Shown here in pieces: positions 1 through 12,500 of a stretch of 64,000 nucleotides of DNA (within the stretch, counting starts at the first letter, position 1; every line of letters begins with the position of its first letter). Source of the stretch: Altica lythri (taxonomy: Eukaryota > Arthropoda > Insecta > Coleoptera > Chrysomelidae). The position numbers and the translations under genes are program-made. The notes beneath the pieces are model-generated. The model was not told where the DNA came from and ran no database searches. It saw nothing but the letters and a program-made list of their open reading frames with translations. The stretch covers positions 16,316,074-16,380,073 of the forward strand of contig OZ034800.1 of NCBI GenBank assembly GCA_964028335.1, in the 5' to 3' direction.

Positions 1-656
1 TCATGGTGACACTTTTCATTTTTGACATTTAGCATTGTGACATTTGTCATATTCGACATTTTTGACATTTGCCATCTTGAAATTTGTCATTTTTGACATT
101 TTTTATGGTGACACTTTTCATTTTTGACATTTAGCATTGTGACATTTGTCATTTGACATCTTTGAAATTTGCCATCTTGAAATTTGTCATTATTGACATT
201 TTTCACGCTGACACTTTTCATTTTTGACATTTAGCATTGTGACATTTGTCATTTGACGTCTTTGACATTTGCCATCTTGAAATTTGTCATTTTTGACATT
301 TAGCATTGTGACATTTGGCATTTGACATCTTTGATATTTGCCATCTTGAAATTTGTCATTTTTGACATTTTTCATGGTGACACTTTGCTATTTTGACATT
401 TAGCATTGTGACATTTGTCATTTGACATCTTTGACATTTGCCATCTTGAAATTTGTTATTTTTGACATTTTTCATGGTGACACTTTTCATTTTTGACATT
501 AAGCATTGTGACATTTGTCAGTTTTGACATTTGCCATCTTGAAATTTGTCATTTTTAACATTTTTCATGGTAACACTTTTCATTTTTGACATTTAGCATT
601 GTGACATTTGTCATTTGACATCTTTGACATTTGCCATCTTGAAATTTGTTATTTTT

Positions 657-756
657 GACATTTTTCATGGTGACACTTTTCATTTTTGACATTTAGCATT
701 GTGACATTTGTCATTTGACATCTTTGACATTTGCCATCTTGAAATTTGTCATTTTT
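657..756 (+). repeat. Representative 100-bp consensus monomer with seven subunits
   Basis: This copy matches the majority sequence. It divides into seven subunits: u1 657-671 (GACATTTTTCATGGT), u2 672-687 (GACACTTTTCATTTTT), u3 688-702 (GACATTTAGCATTGT), u4 703-716 (GACATTTGTCATTT), u5 717-725 (GACATCTTT), u6 726-740 (GACATTTGCCATCTT) and u7 741-756 (GAAATTTGTCATTTTT). The lengths are 15, 16, 15, 14, 9, 15 and 16. Six of the seven begin GACA and u7 begins GAAA, so the monomer grew from a shorter unit of about 15 bp. The register used here is my choice; the true repeat start is arbitrary. Confidence 0.95.
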
Positions 757-840
757 GACATTTTTCATGGTGACACTTTTCATTTTTGACATTTAGCATT
801 GTGACATTTGTCATTTGACATCTTTGACATTTGCCATCTT

Positions 841-1640
841 GAAATTAGTTATTTTTGACATTTTTCATGGTGACGCTTTTCATTTTTGACATTTAGCATT
901 GTGACATTTGTCATTTGACATCTTTGACATTTGCCATCTTGAAATTTGTCATTTTTGACATTTTTCATGGTGACACTTTTCATTTTTGACATTTAGCATT
1001 GTGACATTTGTCATTTGACATCTTTGACATTTGCCATCTTGAAATTTGTCATTTTTGACATTTTTCATGGTGACACTTTTTATTTTTGACATTTAGCATT
1101 GTGACATTTGTCATTTGACATCTTTGACATTTGCCATCTTGAAATTTGTCATTTTTGACATTTTTCATGGTGACACTTTTCATTTTTGACATTTAGCATT
1201 GTGACATTTGTCATTTGACATCTTTGACATTTGCCATCTTGAAATTAGTTATTTTTGACATTTTTCATGGTGACGCTTTTCATTTTTGACATTTAGCATT
1301 GTGACATTTGTCATTTGACATCTTTGACATTTGCCATCTTGAAATTTGTCATTTTTGACATTTTTCATGGTGACACTTTTCATTTTTGACATTTAGCATT
1401 GTGACATTTGTCATTTGACATCTTTGACATTTGCCATCTTGAAATTTGTCATTTTTGACATTTTTCATGGTGACACTTTTTATTTTTGACATTTAGCATT
1501 GTGACATTTGTCATTTGACATCTTTGACATTTGCCATCTTGAAATTTGTCATTTTTGACATTTAGAATTGTGACATTTGGCATTTGACATCTTTGATATT
1601 TGCCATCTTGAAATTTGTCATTTTTAACATTTTTCATGGT
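841..1640 (+). repeat. 400-bp (four-monomer) tandem duplication
   Basis: The rare AATTAGTT u7 followed by a GACGC u2 occurs at about 841-875 and again exactly 400 bp later at about 1,241-1,275. In both copies two ordinary monomers and one with a CTTTTTATTTTT u2 follow. Full HOR1 copies carry this motif once per sub-block (near 3,390, 4,713 and 5,676). The second occurrence therefore looks like a local four-monomer duplication confined to this copy. Confidence 0.8.
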
Positions 1641-1996
1641 GACACTTTTCATTTTTGACATTTAGCATTGTGACATTTGTCATTTGACATCTTTGACATT
1701 TGCCATCTTGAAATTTGTTATTTTTGACATTTTTCATGGTGACACTTTTCATTTTTGACATTTAGCATTGTGACATTTGTCATATTCGACATCTTTGACA
1801 TTTGCCATCTTGAAATTTGTCATTTTTGACATTTTTCATGGTGACACTTTTCAGTTTTGACATTTAGCATTGTGACATTTGTCATTTGACATCTTTGACA
1901 TTTGCCATCTTGAAATTTGTCATTATTGACATTTTTCACGCTGACACTTTTCATTTTTGACATTTAGCATTGTGACATTTGTCATTTGACATCTTT

Positions 1997-2259
1997 GACA
2001 TTTGCCATTTTTGACATTTTTCATGGTGACACTTTTCATTTTTGACATTTAGCATTGTGACATTTGTCATTTGACATCTTTGACATTTGCCATTTTGAAA
2101 TTTGTCATTTTTGACATTTAGCATTGTTACATTTGTCATTTGACATCTTTGACATTTGCCATCTTGAAATTTGTTATTTTTGACATTTTTCAAGGTGACA
2201 CTTTTTATTTTTGACATTAAGCATTGTGACATTTGTCAGTTTTGACATTTGCCATTTTT
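1997..2259 (+). repeat. Two u6/u7 fusion subunits
   Basis: At 1,997-2,012 and 2,244-2,259 the subunit reads GACATTTGCCATTTTT. This is the start of u6 joined to the end of u7, with 15 bp lost. The second follows a TCAGTTTT subunit, giving a 78-bp monomer of 15+16+15+16+16. These shortened monomers shift the minus-strand frame and produce the longest open frame in the window (93 codons, 1,951-2,232). That frame is still entirely satellite. Confidence 0.82.
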
Positions 2260-2452
2260 GACATTTTTCATGGTGACACTTTTCATTTTTGACATTTAGC
2301 ATTGTGACATTTGTCATTTGACATCTTTGACATTTGCCATCTTGAAATTTGTCATTTTTCACATTTTTCATGGTGACACTTATCATTTTTGACATTTAGC
2401 ATTGTGACATTTGTCAGTTTTGACATTTGTCATCTTGAAATTTGTCATTTTT

Positions 2453-2545
2453 GACATTTTTCATGGTGACACTTTTCATTTTTGACATTTAGCATTGTGA
2501 CATTTGTCAGTTTTGACATTTGTCATCTTGAAATTTGTCATTTTT
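2453..2545 (+). repeat. 93-bp monomer variant (exact 3 x 31 bp)
   Basis: Here u4+u5 (14+9 bp) are replaced by one 16-bp subunit, GACATTTGTCAGTTTT. The subunit lengths become 15,16,15,16,15,16, that is three 31-bp dimers. This TCAGTTTT form recurs throughout the window, for example near 2,870, 3,063, 9,259, 16,300, 17,390, 18,808 and 23,370. It often follows a u2 reading CTTATC. It may be the ancestral register from which the 100-bp form was derived, or a secondary simplification. A second 16-bp version (GACATTTGTCATCTTA) gives the same 93-bp length near 9,350, 16,013 and 49,725. Confidence 0.9.
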
Positions 2546-5500
2546 GACATTTTTCATGGTGACACTTTTCATTTTTGACATTTAGCATTGTGACATTTGT
2601 CATTTGACATCTTTGACATTTGCCATCTTGAAATTTGTCATTTTTGACATTTTTCATGGTGACACTTTTCATTTTTGACATTTAGCATTGTGACATTTGT
2701 CAGTTGACATCTTTGACATTTGTCATCTTGAAATTTGTCATTTTTGACATTTAGCATTGTGACATTTGTCATTTGACATCTTTGACATTTGCCATCTTAA
2801 AATTTGATATTTTGGACATTTTTCATGGTGACACTTTTCATTTTTGACATTTAGCATTGTGACTTTTGTCAGTTTTGACATTTGCCATCTTGAAATTTGT
2901 CATTTTTGACATTTTTCATGGTGACACTTTTCATTTTTTTCATTTAGCATTGTGACATTTGTCATTTGACATCTTTGACATTTGCCATCTTGAAATTTGT
3001 CATTTTTGACATTTTTCATGGTGACACTTATCATTTTTGACATTAAGCATTGTGACATTTGTCAGTTTTGACATTTGCCATCTTGAAATTTGTCATTTTT
3101 AACATTTTTCATGGTAACACTTTTCATTTTTGACATTTAGCATTGTGACATTTGTCATTTGACATCTTTGACATTTGCCATCTTGAAATTTGTTATTTTT
3201 GACATTTTTCATGGTGACACTTTTCATTTTTGACATTTAGCATTGTGACATTTGTCATTTGACATCTTTGACATTTGCCATCTTGAAATTTGTCATTTTT
3301 GACATTTTTCATGGTGACACTTTTCATTTTTGACATTTAGCATTGTGACATTTGTCATTTGACATCTTTGACATTTGCCATCTTGAAATTAGTTATTTTT
3401 GACATTTTTCATGGTGACGCTTTTCATTTTTGACATTTAGCATTGTGACATTTGTCATTTGACATCTTTGACATTTGCCATCTTGAAATTTGTCATTTTT
3501 GACATTTTTCATGGTGACACTTTTCATTTTTGACATTTAGCATTGTGACATTTGTCATTTGACATCTTTGACATTTGCCATCTTGAAATTTGTCATTTTT
3601 GACATTTTTCATGGTGACACTTTTTATTTTTGACATTTAGCATTGTGACATTTGTCATTTGACATCTTTGACATTTGCCATCTTGAAATTTGTCATTTTT
3701 GACATTTAGCATTGTGACATTTGGCATTTGACATCTTTGATATTTGCCATCTTAAAATTTGTCATTTTTGACATTTTTCATGGTGACACTTTGCTATTTT
3801 GACATTTAGCATTGTGACATTTGTCATTTGACATCTTTGACATTTGCCATCTTGAAATTTGTTATTTTTGACATTTTTCATGGTGACACTTTTCATTTTT
3901 GACATTTAGCATTGTGACATTTGTCATATTCGACATTTTTGACATTTGCCATCTTAAAATTTGTCATTTTTGACATTTTTCATGGTGACACTTTTCATTT
4001 TTGACATTTAGCATTGTGACATTTGTCATTTGACATCTTTGAAATTTGCCATCTTGAAATTTGTCATTATTGACATTTTTCACGCTGACACTTTTCATTT
4101 TTGACATTTAGCATTGTGACATTTGTCATTTGACATCTTTGACATTTGCCATCTTGAAATTTGTCATTTTTGACATTTAGCATTGTGACATTTGGCATTT
4201 GACATCTTTGATATTTGCCATCTTGAAATTTGTCATTTTTGACATTTTTCATGGTGACACTTTGCTATTTTGACATTTAGCATTGTGACATTTGTCATTT
4301 GACATCTTTGACATTTGCCATCTTGAAATTTGTTATTTTTGACATTTTTCATGGTGACACTTTTCATTTTTGACATTAAGCATTGTGACATTTGTCAGTT
4401 TTGACATTTGCCATCTTGAAATTTGTCATTTTTAACATTTTTCATGGTAACACTTTTCATTTTTGACATTTAGCATTGTGACATTTGTCATTTGACATCT
4501 TTGACATTTGCCATCTTGAAATTTGTTATTTTTGACATTTTTCATGGTGACACTTTTCATTTTTGACATTTAGCATTGTGACATTTGTCATTTGACATCT
4601 TTGACATTTGCCATCTTGAAATTTGTCATTTTTGACAGTTTTCATGGTGACACTTTTCATTTTTGACATTTAGCATTGTGACATTTGTCATTTGACATCT
4701 TTGACATTTGCCATCTTGAAATTAGTTATTTTTGACATTTTTCATGGTGACGCTTTTCATTTTTGACATTTAGCATTGTGACATTTGTCATTTGACATCT
4801 TTGACATTTGCCATCTTGAAATTTGTCATTTTTGACATTTAGCATTGTGACATTTGGCATTTGACATCTTTGATATTTGCCATCTTGAAATTTGTCATTT
4901 TTAACATTTTTCATGGTGACACTTTTCATTTTTGACATTTAGCATTGTGACATTTGTCATTTGACATCTTTGACATTTGCCATCTTGAAATTTGTTATTT
5001 TTGACGTTTTTCATGGTGACACTTTTCATTTTTGACATTTAGCATTGTGACATTTGTCATATTCGACATCTTTGACATTTGCCATCTTGAAATTTGTCAT
5101 TTTTGACATTTTTCATGGTGACACTTTTCATTTTTGACATTTAGCATTGTAACTTTTGTCATTTGACATCTTTGACATTTGCCATCTTGAAATTTGTCAT
5201 TATTGACATTTTTCACGCTGACACTTTTCATTTTTGACATTTAGCATTGTGACATTTGTCATTTGACATCTTTGACATTTGCCATCTTGAAATTTGTCAT
5301 TTTTGACATTTTTCATGGTGACACTTATCATTTTTGACATTAAGCATTGTGACATTTGTCAGTTTTGACATTTGCCATCTTGAAATTTGTCATTTTTAAC
5401 ATTTTTCATGGTAACACTTTTCATTTTTGACATTTAGCATTGTGACATTTGTCATTTGACATCTTTGACATTTGCCATCTTGAAATTTGTTATTTTTGAC

Positions 5501-7230
5501 ATTTTTCATGGTGACACTTTTCATTTTTGACATTTAGCATTGTGACATTTGTCATTTGACATCTTTGACATTTGCCATCTTGAAATTTGTCATTTTTGAC
5601 ATTTTTCATGGTGACACTTTTCATTTTTGACATTTAGCATTGTGACATTTGTCATTTGACATCTTTGACATTTGCCATCTTGAAATTAGTTATTTTTGAC
5701 ATTTTTCATGGTGACGCTTTTCATTTTTGACATTTAGCATTGTGACATTTGTCATTTGACATCTTTGACATTTGCCATCTTGAAATTTGTCATTTTTGAC
5801 ATTTTTCATGGTGACACTTTTCATTTTTGACATTTAGCATTGTGACATTTGTCATTTGACATCTTTGACATTTGCCATCTTGAAATTTGTCATTTTTGAC
5901 ATTTTTCATGGTGACACTTTTTATTTTTGACATTTAGCATTGTGACATTTGTCATTTGACATCTTTGACATTTGCCATCTTGAAATTTGTCATTTTTGAC
6001 ATTTAGCATTGTGACATTTGGCATTTGACATCTTTGATATTTGCCATCTTGAAATTTGTCATTTTTGACATTTTTCATGGTGACACTTTGCTATTTTGAC
6101 ATTTAGCATTGTGACATTTGTCATTTGACATCTTTGACATTTGCCATCTTGAAATTTGTTATTTTTGACATTTTTCATGGTGACACTTTTCATTTTTGAC
6201 ATTTAGCATTGTGACATTTGTCATATTCGACATCTTTGACATTTGCCATCTTGAAATTTGTCATTTTTGACATTTTTCATGGTGACACTTTTCATTTTTG
6301 ACATTTAGCATTGTGACATTTGTCATTTGACATCTTTGAAATTTGCCATCTTGAAATTTGTCATTATTGACATTTTTTACGCTGACACTTTTCATTTTTG
6401 ACATTTAGCATTGTGACATTTGTCATTTGACATCTTTGACATTTGCCATCTTGAAATTTGTCATTTTTGACATTTTTCATGGTGACACTTTTCATTTTGG
6501 ACATTTAGCATTGTGACATTTGTCATTTGACATCTTTGACATTTGCCATTTTGAAATTTGTCATTTTTGACATTTAGCATTGTGACATTTGTCATTTGAC
6601 ATCTTTGACATTTGCCATCTTGAAATTTGTTATTTTTGACATTTTTCAAGGTGACACTTTTCATTTTTGACATTTAGCATTGTGACATTTGTCAGTTTTG
6701 ACATTTGCCATCTTGAAATTTGTCATTTTTGACATTTTTTATGGTGACACTTTTCATTTTTGACATTTAGCATTGTGACATTTGTCATTTGACATCTTTG
6801 ACATTTGCCATCTTAAAATTTGTCATTTTTGACATTTTTCATGGTGACACTTTTCATTTTTGACATTTAGCATTGTGACATTTGTCATTTGTCATCTTTG
6901 ACATTTGCCATCTTGAAATTTGTCATTTTTGACATTTTTCATGGTGACACTTTTCATTTTTGACATTCAGCATTGTGACATTTGTCATTTAACATCTTTG
7001 AAATTTGCCATCTTGAAATTTGTCATTTTTGACATTTTTCATGGTGACACTTTTCATTTTTGACATTTAGCATTGTGACATTTGTTATTTGACATCTTTG
7101 ACATTTGCCATCTTGAAATTTGTCATTTTTGACATTTTTCATGGTGACACTTTTCATTTTTGACATTTAGCATTGTGACATTTGTCATTTGACATCTTTG
7201 ACATTTGCCATCTTGAAATTTGTCATTTTT

Positions 7231-7332
7231 GACATTTTTCATTGTGACACTTTTCATTTTTGACATTTAGCATTGTGACATTTGTCATATTCGACATCTT
7301 TGACATTTGCCATCTTGAAATTTGTCATTTTT
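7231..7332 (+). repeat. 102-bp monomer variant with ATTCGAC
   Basis: u4 ends CATATTCGACATCTTT instead of CATTTGACATCTTT, adding 2 bp and creating a CpG within a TCGA tetramer. I find ATTCGAC at 51, 1,784, 3,928, 5,061, 6,225, 7,289, 10,394, 11,727, 12,891, 13,955, 39,264, 44,113, 45,446, 46,603 and 47,667. All but the one at 39,264 lie in HOR1-type blocks, so this is a family marker. The last four in HOR1 copy 3 match copy 2 at the 33,719/33,712 offsets. Confidence 0.92.
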
Positions 7333-7732
7333 GACATTTTTCATGGTGACACTTTTCATTTTTGACATTTAGCATTGTGACATTTGTCATTTGACATCTT
7401 TGACATTTGCCATCTTGAAATTTGTCATTTTTGACATTTTTCATGGTGACACTTTTCATTTTTGACATTTAGCATTGTGACATTTGTCATTTGACATCTT
7501 TGACATTTGCCATCTTGAAATTTGTTATTTTTAACATTTTTCGTGGTGACACTTTTTATTTTTGACATTTAGCATTGTGACATTTGTCATTTGACATCCT
7601 TGACATTTGCCATCTTGAAATTTGTTATTTTTGACATTTTTCATGGTGACACTTTTCATTTTTGACATTTAGCATTGTGACATTTGTCATTTGACATCTT
7701 TGACATTTGCCATCTTGAAATTTGTCATTTTT

Positions 7733-7801
7733 GACATTTAGCATTGTGACATTTGTCATTTGACATCTTTGACATTTGCCATCTTGAAATTTGTCATTTT
7801 T
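7733..7801 (+). repeat. 69-bp monomer variant (u1 and u2 missing)
   Basis: The preceding u7 is followed directly by u3, so 31 bp (u1+u2) are absent and the unit is 69 bp. The spacing between flanking GGTGACAC motifs (about 7,641 to 7,810) is 169, that is 100+69. Because 69 is divisible by three while 100 is not, this class keeps one minus-strand frame open. Most of the 61-77-codon open frames in the window cover such a unit. A GGCATTTGACATCTTTGATA version (u4 GG, u6 GATA) is diagnostic of HOR1, for example at about 318, 1,578, 3,720, 4,190, 4,855 and 6,018. Confidence 0.9.
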
Positions 7802-8555
7802 AACATTTTTCATGGTGACACTTTTCATTTTTGACATTTAGCATTGTGACATTTGTCATTTGACATCTTTGACATTTGCCATCTTAAAATTTGTCATTTT
7901 TGACATTTAGCATTGTGACATTTGTCATTTGACATCTTTCACATTTGCCATCTTGAAATTTGTCATTTTTGACACTTTTCATTTTTGACATTTTTCATGG
8001 TGACACTTTTTATTTTTGACATTTAGCATTGTGACATTTGTCATTTGACATCTTTGACATTTGCCATCTTGAAATTTGTCATTTTTGACATTTAGCATTG
8101 TCATATTTGTCATTTGACATCTTTGACATTTGCCATCTTGAAATTTGTCATTTTTGACATTTTTCATGATGACACTTTTCATTTTTGACATTTAGCATTG
8201 TGACATTTGTCGTTTGACATCTTTGACATTTGCCATCTTGAAATTTGTTATTTTTGACATTTTTCATGGTGACACTTTTCATTTTTGACATTTAGCATTG
8301 TGACATTTCTCATTTGACATCTTTGACATTTGCCATCTTGAAATTTGTCATTTTTGACATTTTTTATGGTGACACTTTTCATTTTTGACATTTAGCATTG
8401 TGATATTTGTCATTTGACATCTTTGACATTTGCCATCTTGAAATTTGTCATTTTTGACATTTTTCATGGTGACACTTTTCATTTTTGACATTTAGCATTG
8501 TGACATTTGTCATTTGACATCTAAGACATTTGCCATCTTGAAATTTGTCATTTTT

Positions 8556-8640
8556 GACACTTTTCATTTTTGACATTTAGCATTGTGACATTTGTCATTT
8601 GACATCTTTGACATTTGCCATCTTGAAATTTGTCATTTTT
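8556..8640 (+). repeat. 85-bp monomer variant (u1 missing)
   Basis: The previous u7 runs directly into u2 (GACACTTTTCATTTTT), so the 15-bp u1 with its CATGGT is missing. This class usually follows a monomer whose u5 reads GACATCTAA or GACATCTTA. The pairing is kept across copies, for example near 15,220, 16,730, 19,691, 24,250, 25,681, 27,700, 28,475 and 39,710. The conserved pairing shows the variant was amplified as part of multi-monomer blocks. Confidence 0.88.
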
Positions 8641-9510
8641 GACATTTTTCATGGTGACAATTTTCATTTTTGACATTTAGCATTGTGACATTTGTCAGTT
8701 TTGACATTAGCCATCTTGAAATTTGTCATTTTTGACATTTTTCATGGTGACACTTTTCATTTTTGACATTTAGCATTGTTACATTTGTCATTTGACATCT
8801 TTGACATTTGCCATCTTGAAATTTGTCATTTTTGACATTTAGCATTGTGATATTTGTCATTTGACATCTTTGACATTTGCCATCTTGAAATTTGTCATTT
8901 TTGACATTTTTTATGGTGACACTTTTCATTTTTGACATTTAGCATTGTGACATTTGTCATTTGACATCTTTGACATTTGCCATCTTGAAATTTGTTATTT
9001 TTGACATTTTTTATGGTGACACTTTTCATTTTTGACATTTAGCATTGTGACATTTGTCATTTGCCATCTTTGACATTTGCCATCTTGAAATTTGTCATTT
9101 TTGACGTTTTTCGTGGTGACACTTTTCATTTTTGACATTTAGCATTGTGACATTTGTCATTTGACATCTTTGACATTTGCTATCTTGAAACTTGTCATTT
9201 TTGACATTTTTCATGGTTACACTTTTCATTTTTGACATTTAGCATTGTGACATTTGTCAGTTTTGACATTTGCCATCTTGAAATTTGTCATTTTTGACAT
9301 CTTTCATGGTGACACTTTTCATTTTTGACATTTAGCATTGTGACATGTGTCATCTTAGACATTTGCCATCTTGAAATTTGTCATTTTTGACACTTTTCAT
9401 TTTTGACATTTAGCATTGTGACCTTTGTCATTTGACATCTTTTACATTTGCCATCTTAAAATTTGTCATTTTTGACATTTTTCATGGTGACACTTTTCAT
9501 TTTTGACATT

Positions 9511-12500
9511 TAGCATTGTGACATTTGTCAGTTTTGACATTTGCCATCTTGAAATTTGTCATTTTTAACATTTTTCATGGTAACACTTTTCATTTTTGAC
9601 ATTTAGCATTGTGACATTTGTCATTTGACATCTTTGACATTTGCCATCTTGAAATTTGTTATTTTTGACATTTTTCATGGTGACACTTTTCATTTTTGAC
9701 ATTTAGCATTGTGACATTTGTCATTTGACATCTTTGACATTTGCCATCTTGAAATTTGTCATTTTTGACATTTTTCATGGTGACACTTTTCATTTTTGAC
9801 ATTTAGCATTGTGACATTTGTCATTTGACATCTTTGACATTTGCCATCTTGAAATTAGTTATTTTTGACATTTTTCATGGTGACGCTTTTCATTTTTGAC
9901 ATTTAGCATTGTGACATTTGTCATTTGACATCTTTGACATTTGCCATCTTGAAATTTGTCATTTTTGACATTTTTCATGGTGACACTTTTCATTTTTGAC
10001 ATTTAGCATTGTGACATTTGTCATTTGACATCTTTGACATTTGCCATCTTGAAATTTGTCATTTTTGACATTTTTCATGGTGACACTTTTTATTTTTGAC
10101 ATTTAGCATTGTGACATTTGTCATTTGACATCTTTGACATTTGCCATCTTGAAATTTGTCATTTTTGACATTTAGCATTGTGACATTTGGCATTTGACAT
10201 CTTTGATATTTGCCATCTTAAAATTTGTCATTTTTGACATTTTTCATGGTGACACTTTGCTATTTTGACATTTAGCATTGTGACATTTGTCATTTGACAT
10301 CTTTGACATTTGCCATCTTGAAATTTGTTATTTTTGACATTTTTCATGGTGACACTTTTCATTTTTGACATTTAGCATTGTGACATTTGTCATATTCGAC
10401 ATTTTTGACATTTGCCATCTTAAAATTTGTCATTTTTGACATTTTTCATGGTGACACTTTTCATTTTTGACATTTAGCATTGTGACATTTGTCATTTGAC
10501 ATCTTTGAAATTTGCCATCTTGAAATTTGTCATTATTGACATTTTTCACGCTGACACTTTTCATTTTTGACATTTAGCATTGTGACATTTGTCATTTGAC
10601 ATCTTTGACATTTGCCATCTTGAAATTTGTCATTTTTGACATTTAGCATTGTGACATTTGGCATTTGACATCTTTGATATTTGCCATCTTGAAATTTGTC
10701 ATTTTTGACATTTTTCATGGTGACACTTTGCTATTTTGACATTTAGCATTGTGACATTTGTCATTTGACATCTTTGACATTTGCCATCTTGAAATTTGTT
10801 ATTTTTGACATTTTTCATGGTGACACTTTTCATTTTTGACATTAAGCATTGTGACATTTGTCAGTTTTGACATTTGCCATCTTGAAATTTGTCATTTTTA
10901 ACATTTTTCATGGTAACACTTTTCATTTTTGACATTTAGCATTGTGACATTTGTCATTTGACATCTTTGACATTTGCCATCTTGAAATTTGTTATTTTTG
11001 ACATTTTTCATGGTGACACTTTTCATTTTTGACATTTAGCATTGTGACATTTGTCATTTGACATCTTTGACATTTGCCATCTTGAAATTTGTCATTTTTG
11101 ACAGTTTTCATGGTGACACTTTTCATTTTTGACATTTAGCATTGTGACATTTGTCATTTGACATCTTTGACATTTGCCATCTTGAAATTAGTTATTTTTG
11201 ACATTTTTCATGGTGACGCTTTTCATTTTTGACATTTAGCATTGTGACATTTGTCATTTGACATCTTTGACATTTGCCATCTTGAAATTTGTCATTTTTG
11301 ACATTTTTCATGGTGACACTTTTCATTTTTGACATTTAGCATTGTGACATTTGTCATTTGACATCTTTGACATTTGCCATCTTGAAATTTGTCATTTTTG
11401 ACATTTTTCATGGTGACACTTTTTATTTTTGACATTTAGCATTGTGACATTTGTCATTTGACATCTTTGACATTTGCCATCTTGAAATTTGTCATTTTTG
11501 ACATTTAGCATTGTGACATTTGGCATTTGACATCTTTGATATTTGCCATCTTGAAATTTGTCATTTTTAACATTTTTCATGGTGACACTTTTCATTTTTG
11601 ACATTTAGCATTGTGACATTTGTCATTTGACATCTTTGACATTTGCCATCTTGAAATTTGTTATTTTTGACGTTTTTCATGGTGACACTTTTCATTTTTG
11701 ACATTTAGCATTGTGACATTTGTCATATTCGACATCTTTGACATTTGCCATCTTGAAATTTGTCATTTTTGACATTTTTCATGGTGACACTTTTCATTTT
11801 TGACATTTAGCATTGTAACTTTTGTCATTTGACATCTTTGACATTTGCCATCTTGAAATTTGTCATTATTGACATTTTTCACGCTGACACTTTTCATTTT
11901 TGACATTTAGCATTGTGACATTTGTCATTTGACATCTTTGACATTTGCCATCTTGAAATTTGTCATTTTTGACATTTTTCATGGTGACACTTATCATTTT
12001 TGACATTAAGCATTGTGACATTTGTCAGTTTTGACATTTGCCATCTTGAAATTTGTCATTTTTAACATTTTTCATGGTAACACTTTTCATTTTTGACATT
12101 TAGCATTGTGACATTTGTCATTTGACATCTTTGACATTTGCCATCTTGAAATTTGTTATTTTTGACATTTTTCATGGTGACACTTTTCATTTTTGACATT
12201 TAGCATTGTGACATTTGTCATTTGACATCTTTGACATTTGCCATCTTGAAATTTGTCATTTTTGACATTTTTCATGGTGACACTTTTCATTTTTGACATT
12301 TAGCATTGTGACATTTGTCATTTGACATCTTTGACATTTGCCATCTTGAAATTAGTTATTTTTGACATTTTTCATGGTGACGCTTTTCATTTTTGACATT
12401 TAGCATTGTGACATTTGTCATTTGACATCTTTGACATTTGCCATCTTGAAATTTGTCATTTTTGACATTTTTCATGGTGACACTTTTCATTTTTGACATT

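Larger units (their letters stand above)
1..3044 (+). repeat. HOR1, truncated and rearranged leading copy
   Basis: This block carries the HOR1 markers: 102-bp ATTCGAC monomers (51, 1,784), the TTGCTATTTT form of u2 (about 386), u1 starting CACGCTGAC (about 203 and 1,938), GGTAACAC (569) and the AATTAGTT/GACGC pair (about 845 and 1,245). Positions 190-580 match 4,067-4,457 at a constant offset of 3,877. Downstream the order departs from the full copies. It includes a 400-bp tandem duplication, two u6/u7 fusion units and a run of 93-bp monomers around 2,395-2,550. It is part of a longer HOR1 copy that starts before the window. Confidence 0.8.
3045..9510 (+). repeat. HOR1 copy 1 (about 6,466 bp)
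   Basis: This is a complete higher-order unit. Marker monomers recur in the next copy at a fixed offset of 6,466 up to about 4,700 (GGTAAC 3,113 to 9,579) and 6,666 thereafter (the 69-bp-unit blocks at 4,726, 5,890, 6,461, 7,625, 7,979 and 8,726 all have counterparts 6,666 downstream). The 200-bp change in offset is two 100-bp monomers absent here between the GACGC monomer and the following 69-bp unit. Sub-blocks of about 0.96-1.33 kb repeat inside (GGTAAC at 3,113, 4,446 and 5,409), so HOR1 itself grew by block duplication. A private GACATGTGTC variant lies near 9,343. Confidence 0.88.

Noticed and set aside
684..725. The TGACATTTGTCA dyad as a hairpin or terminator
   Set aside because: Five base pairs with a two-base centre is too short and AT-rich to form a stable hairpin, and there is no transcript for it to terminate.
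2931..2945. TTTTTTTCATTT near 2,934 as a foreign insertion point
   Set aside because: It is explained by a GA-to-TT change at the start of u3 (about 2,939-2,940); monomer length is unchanged.
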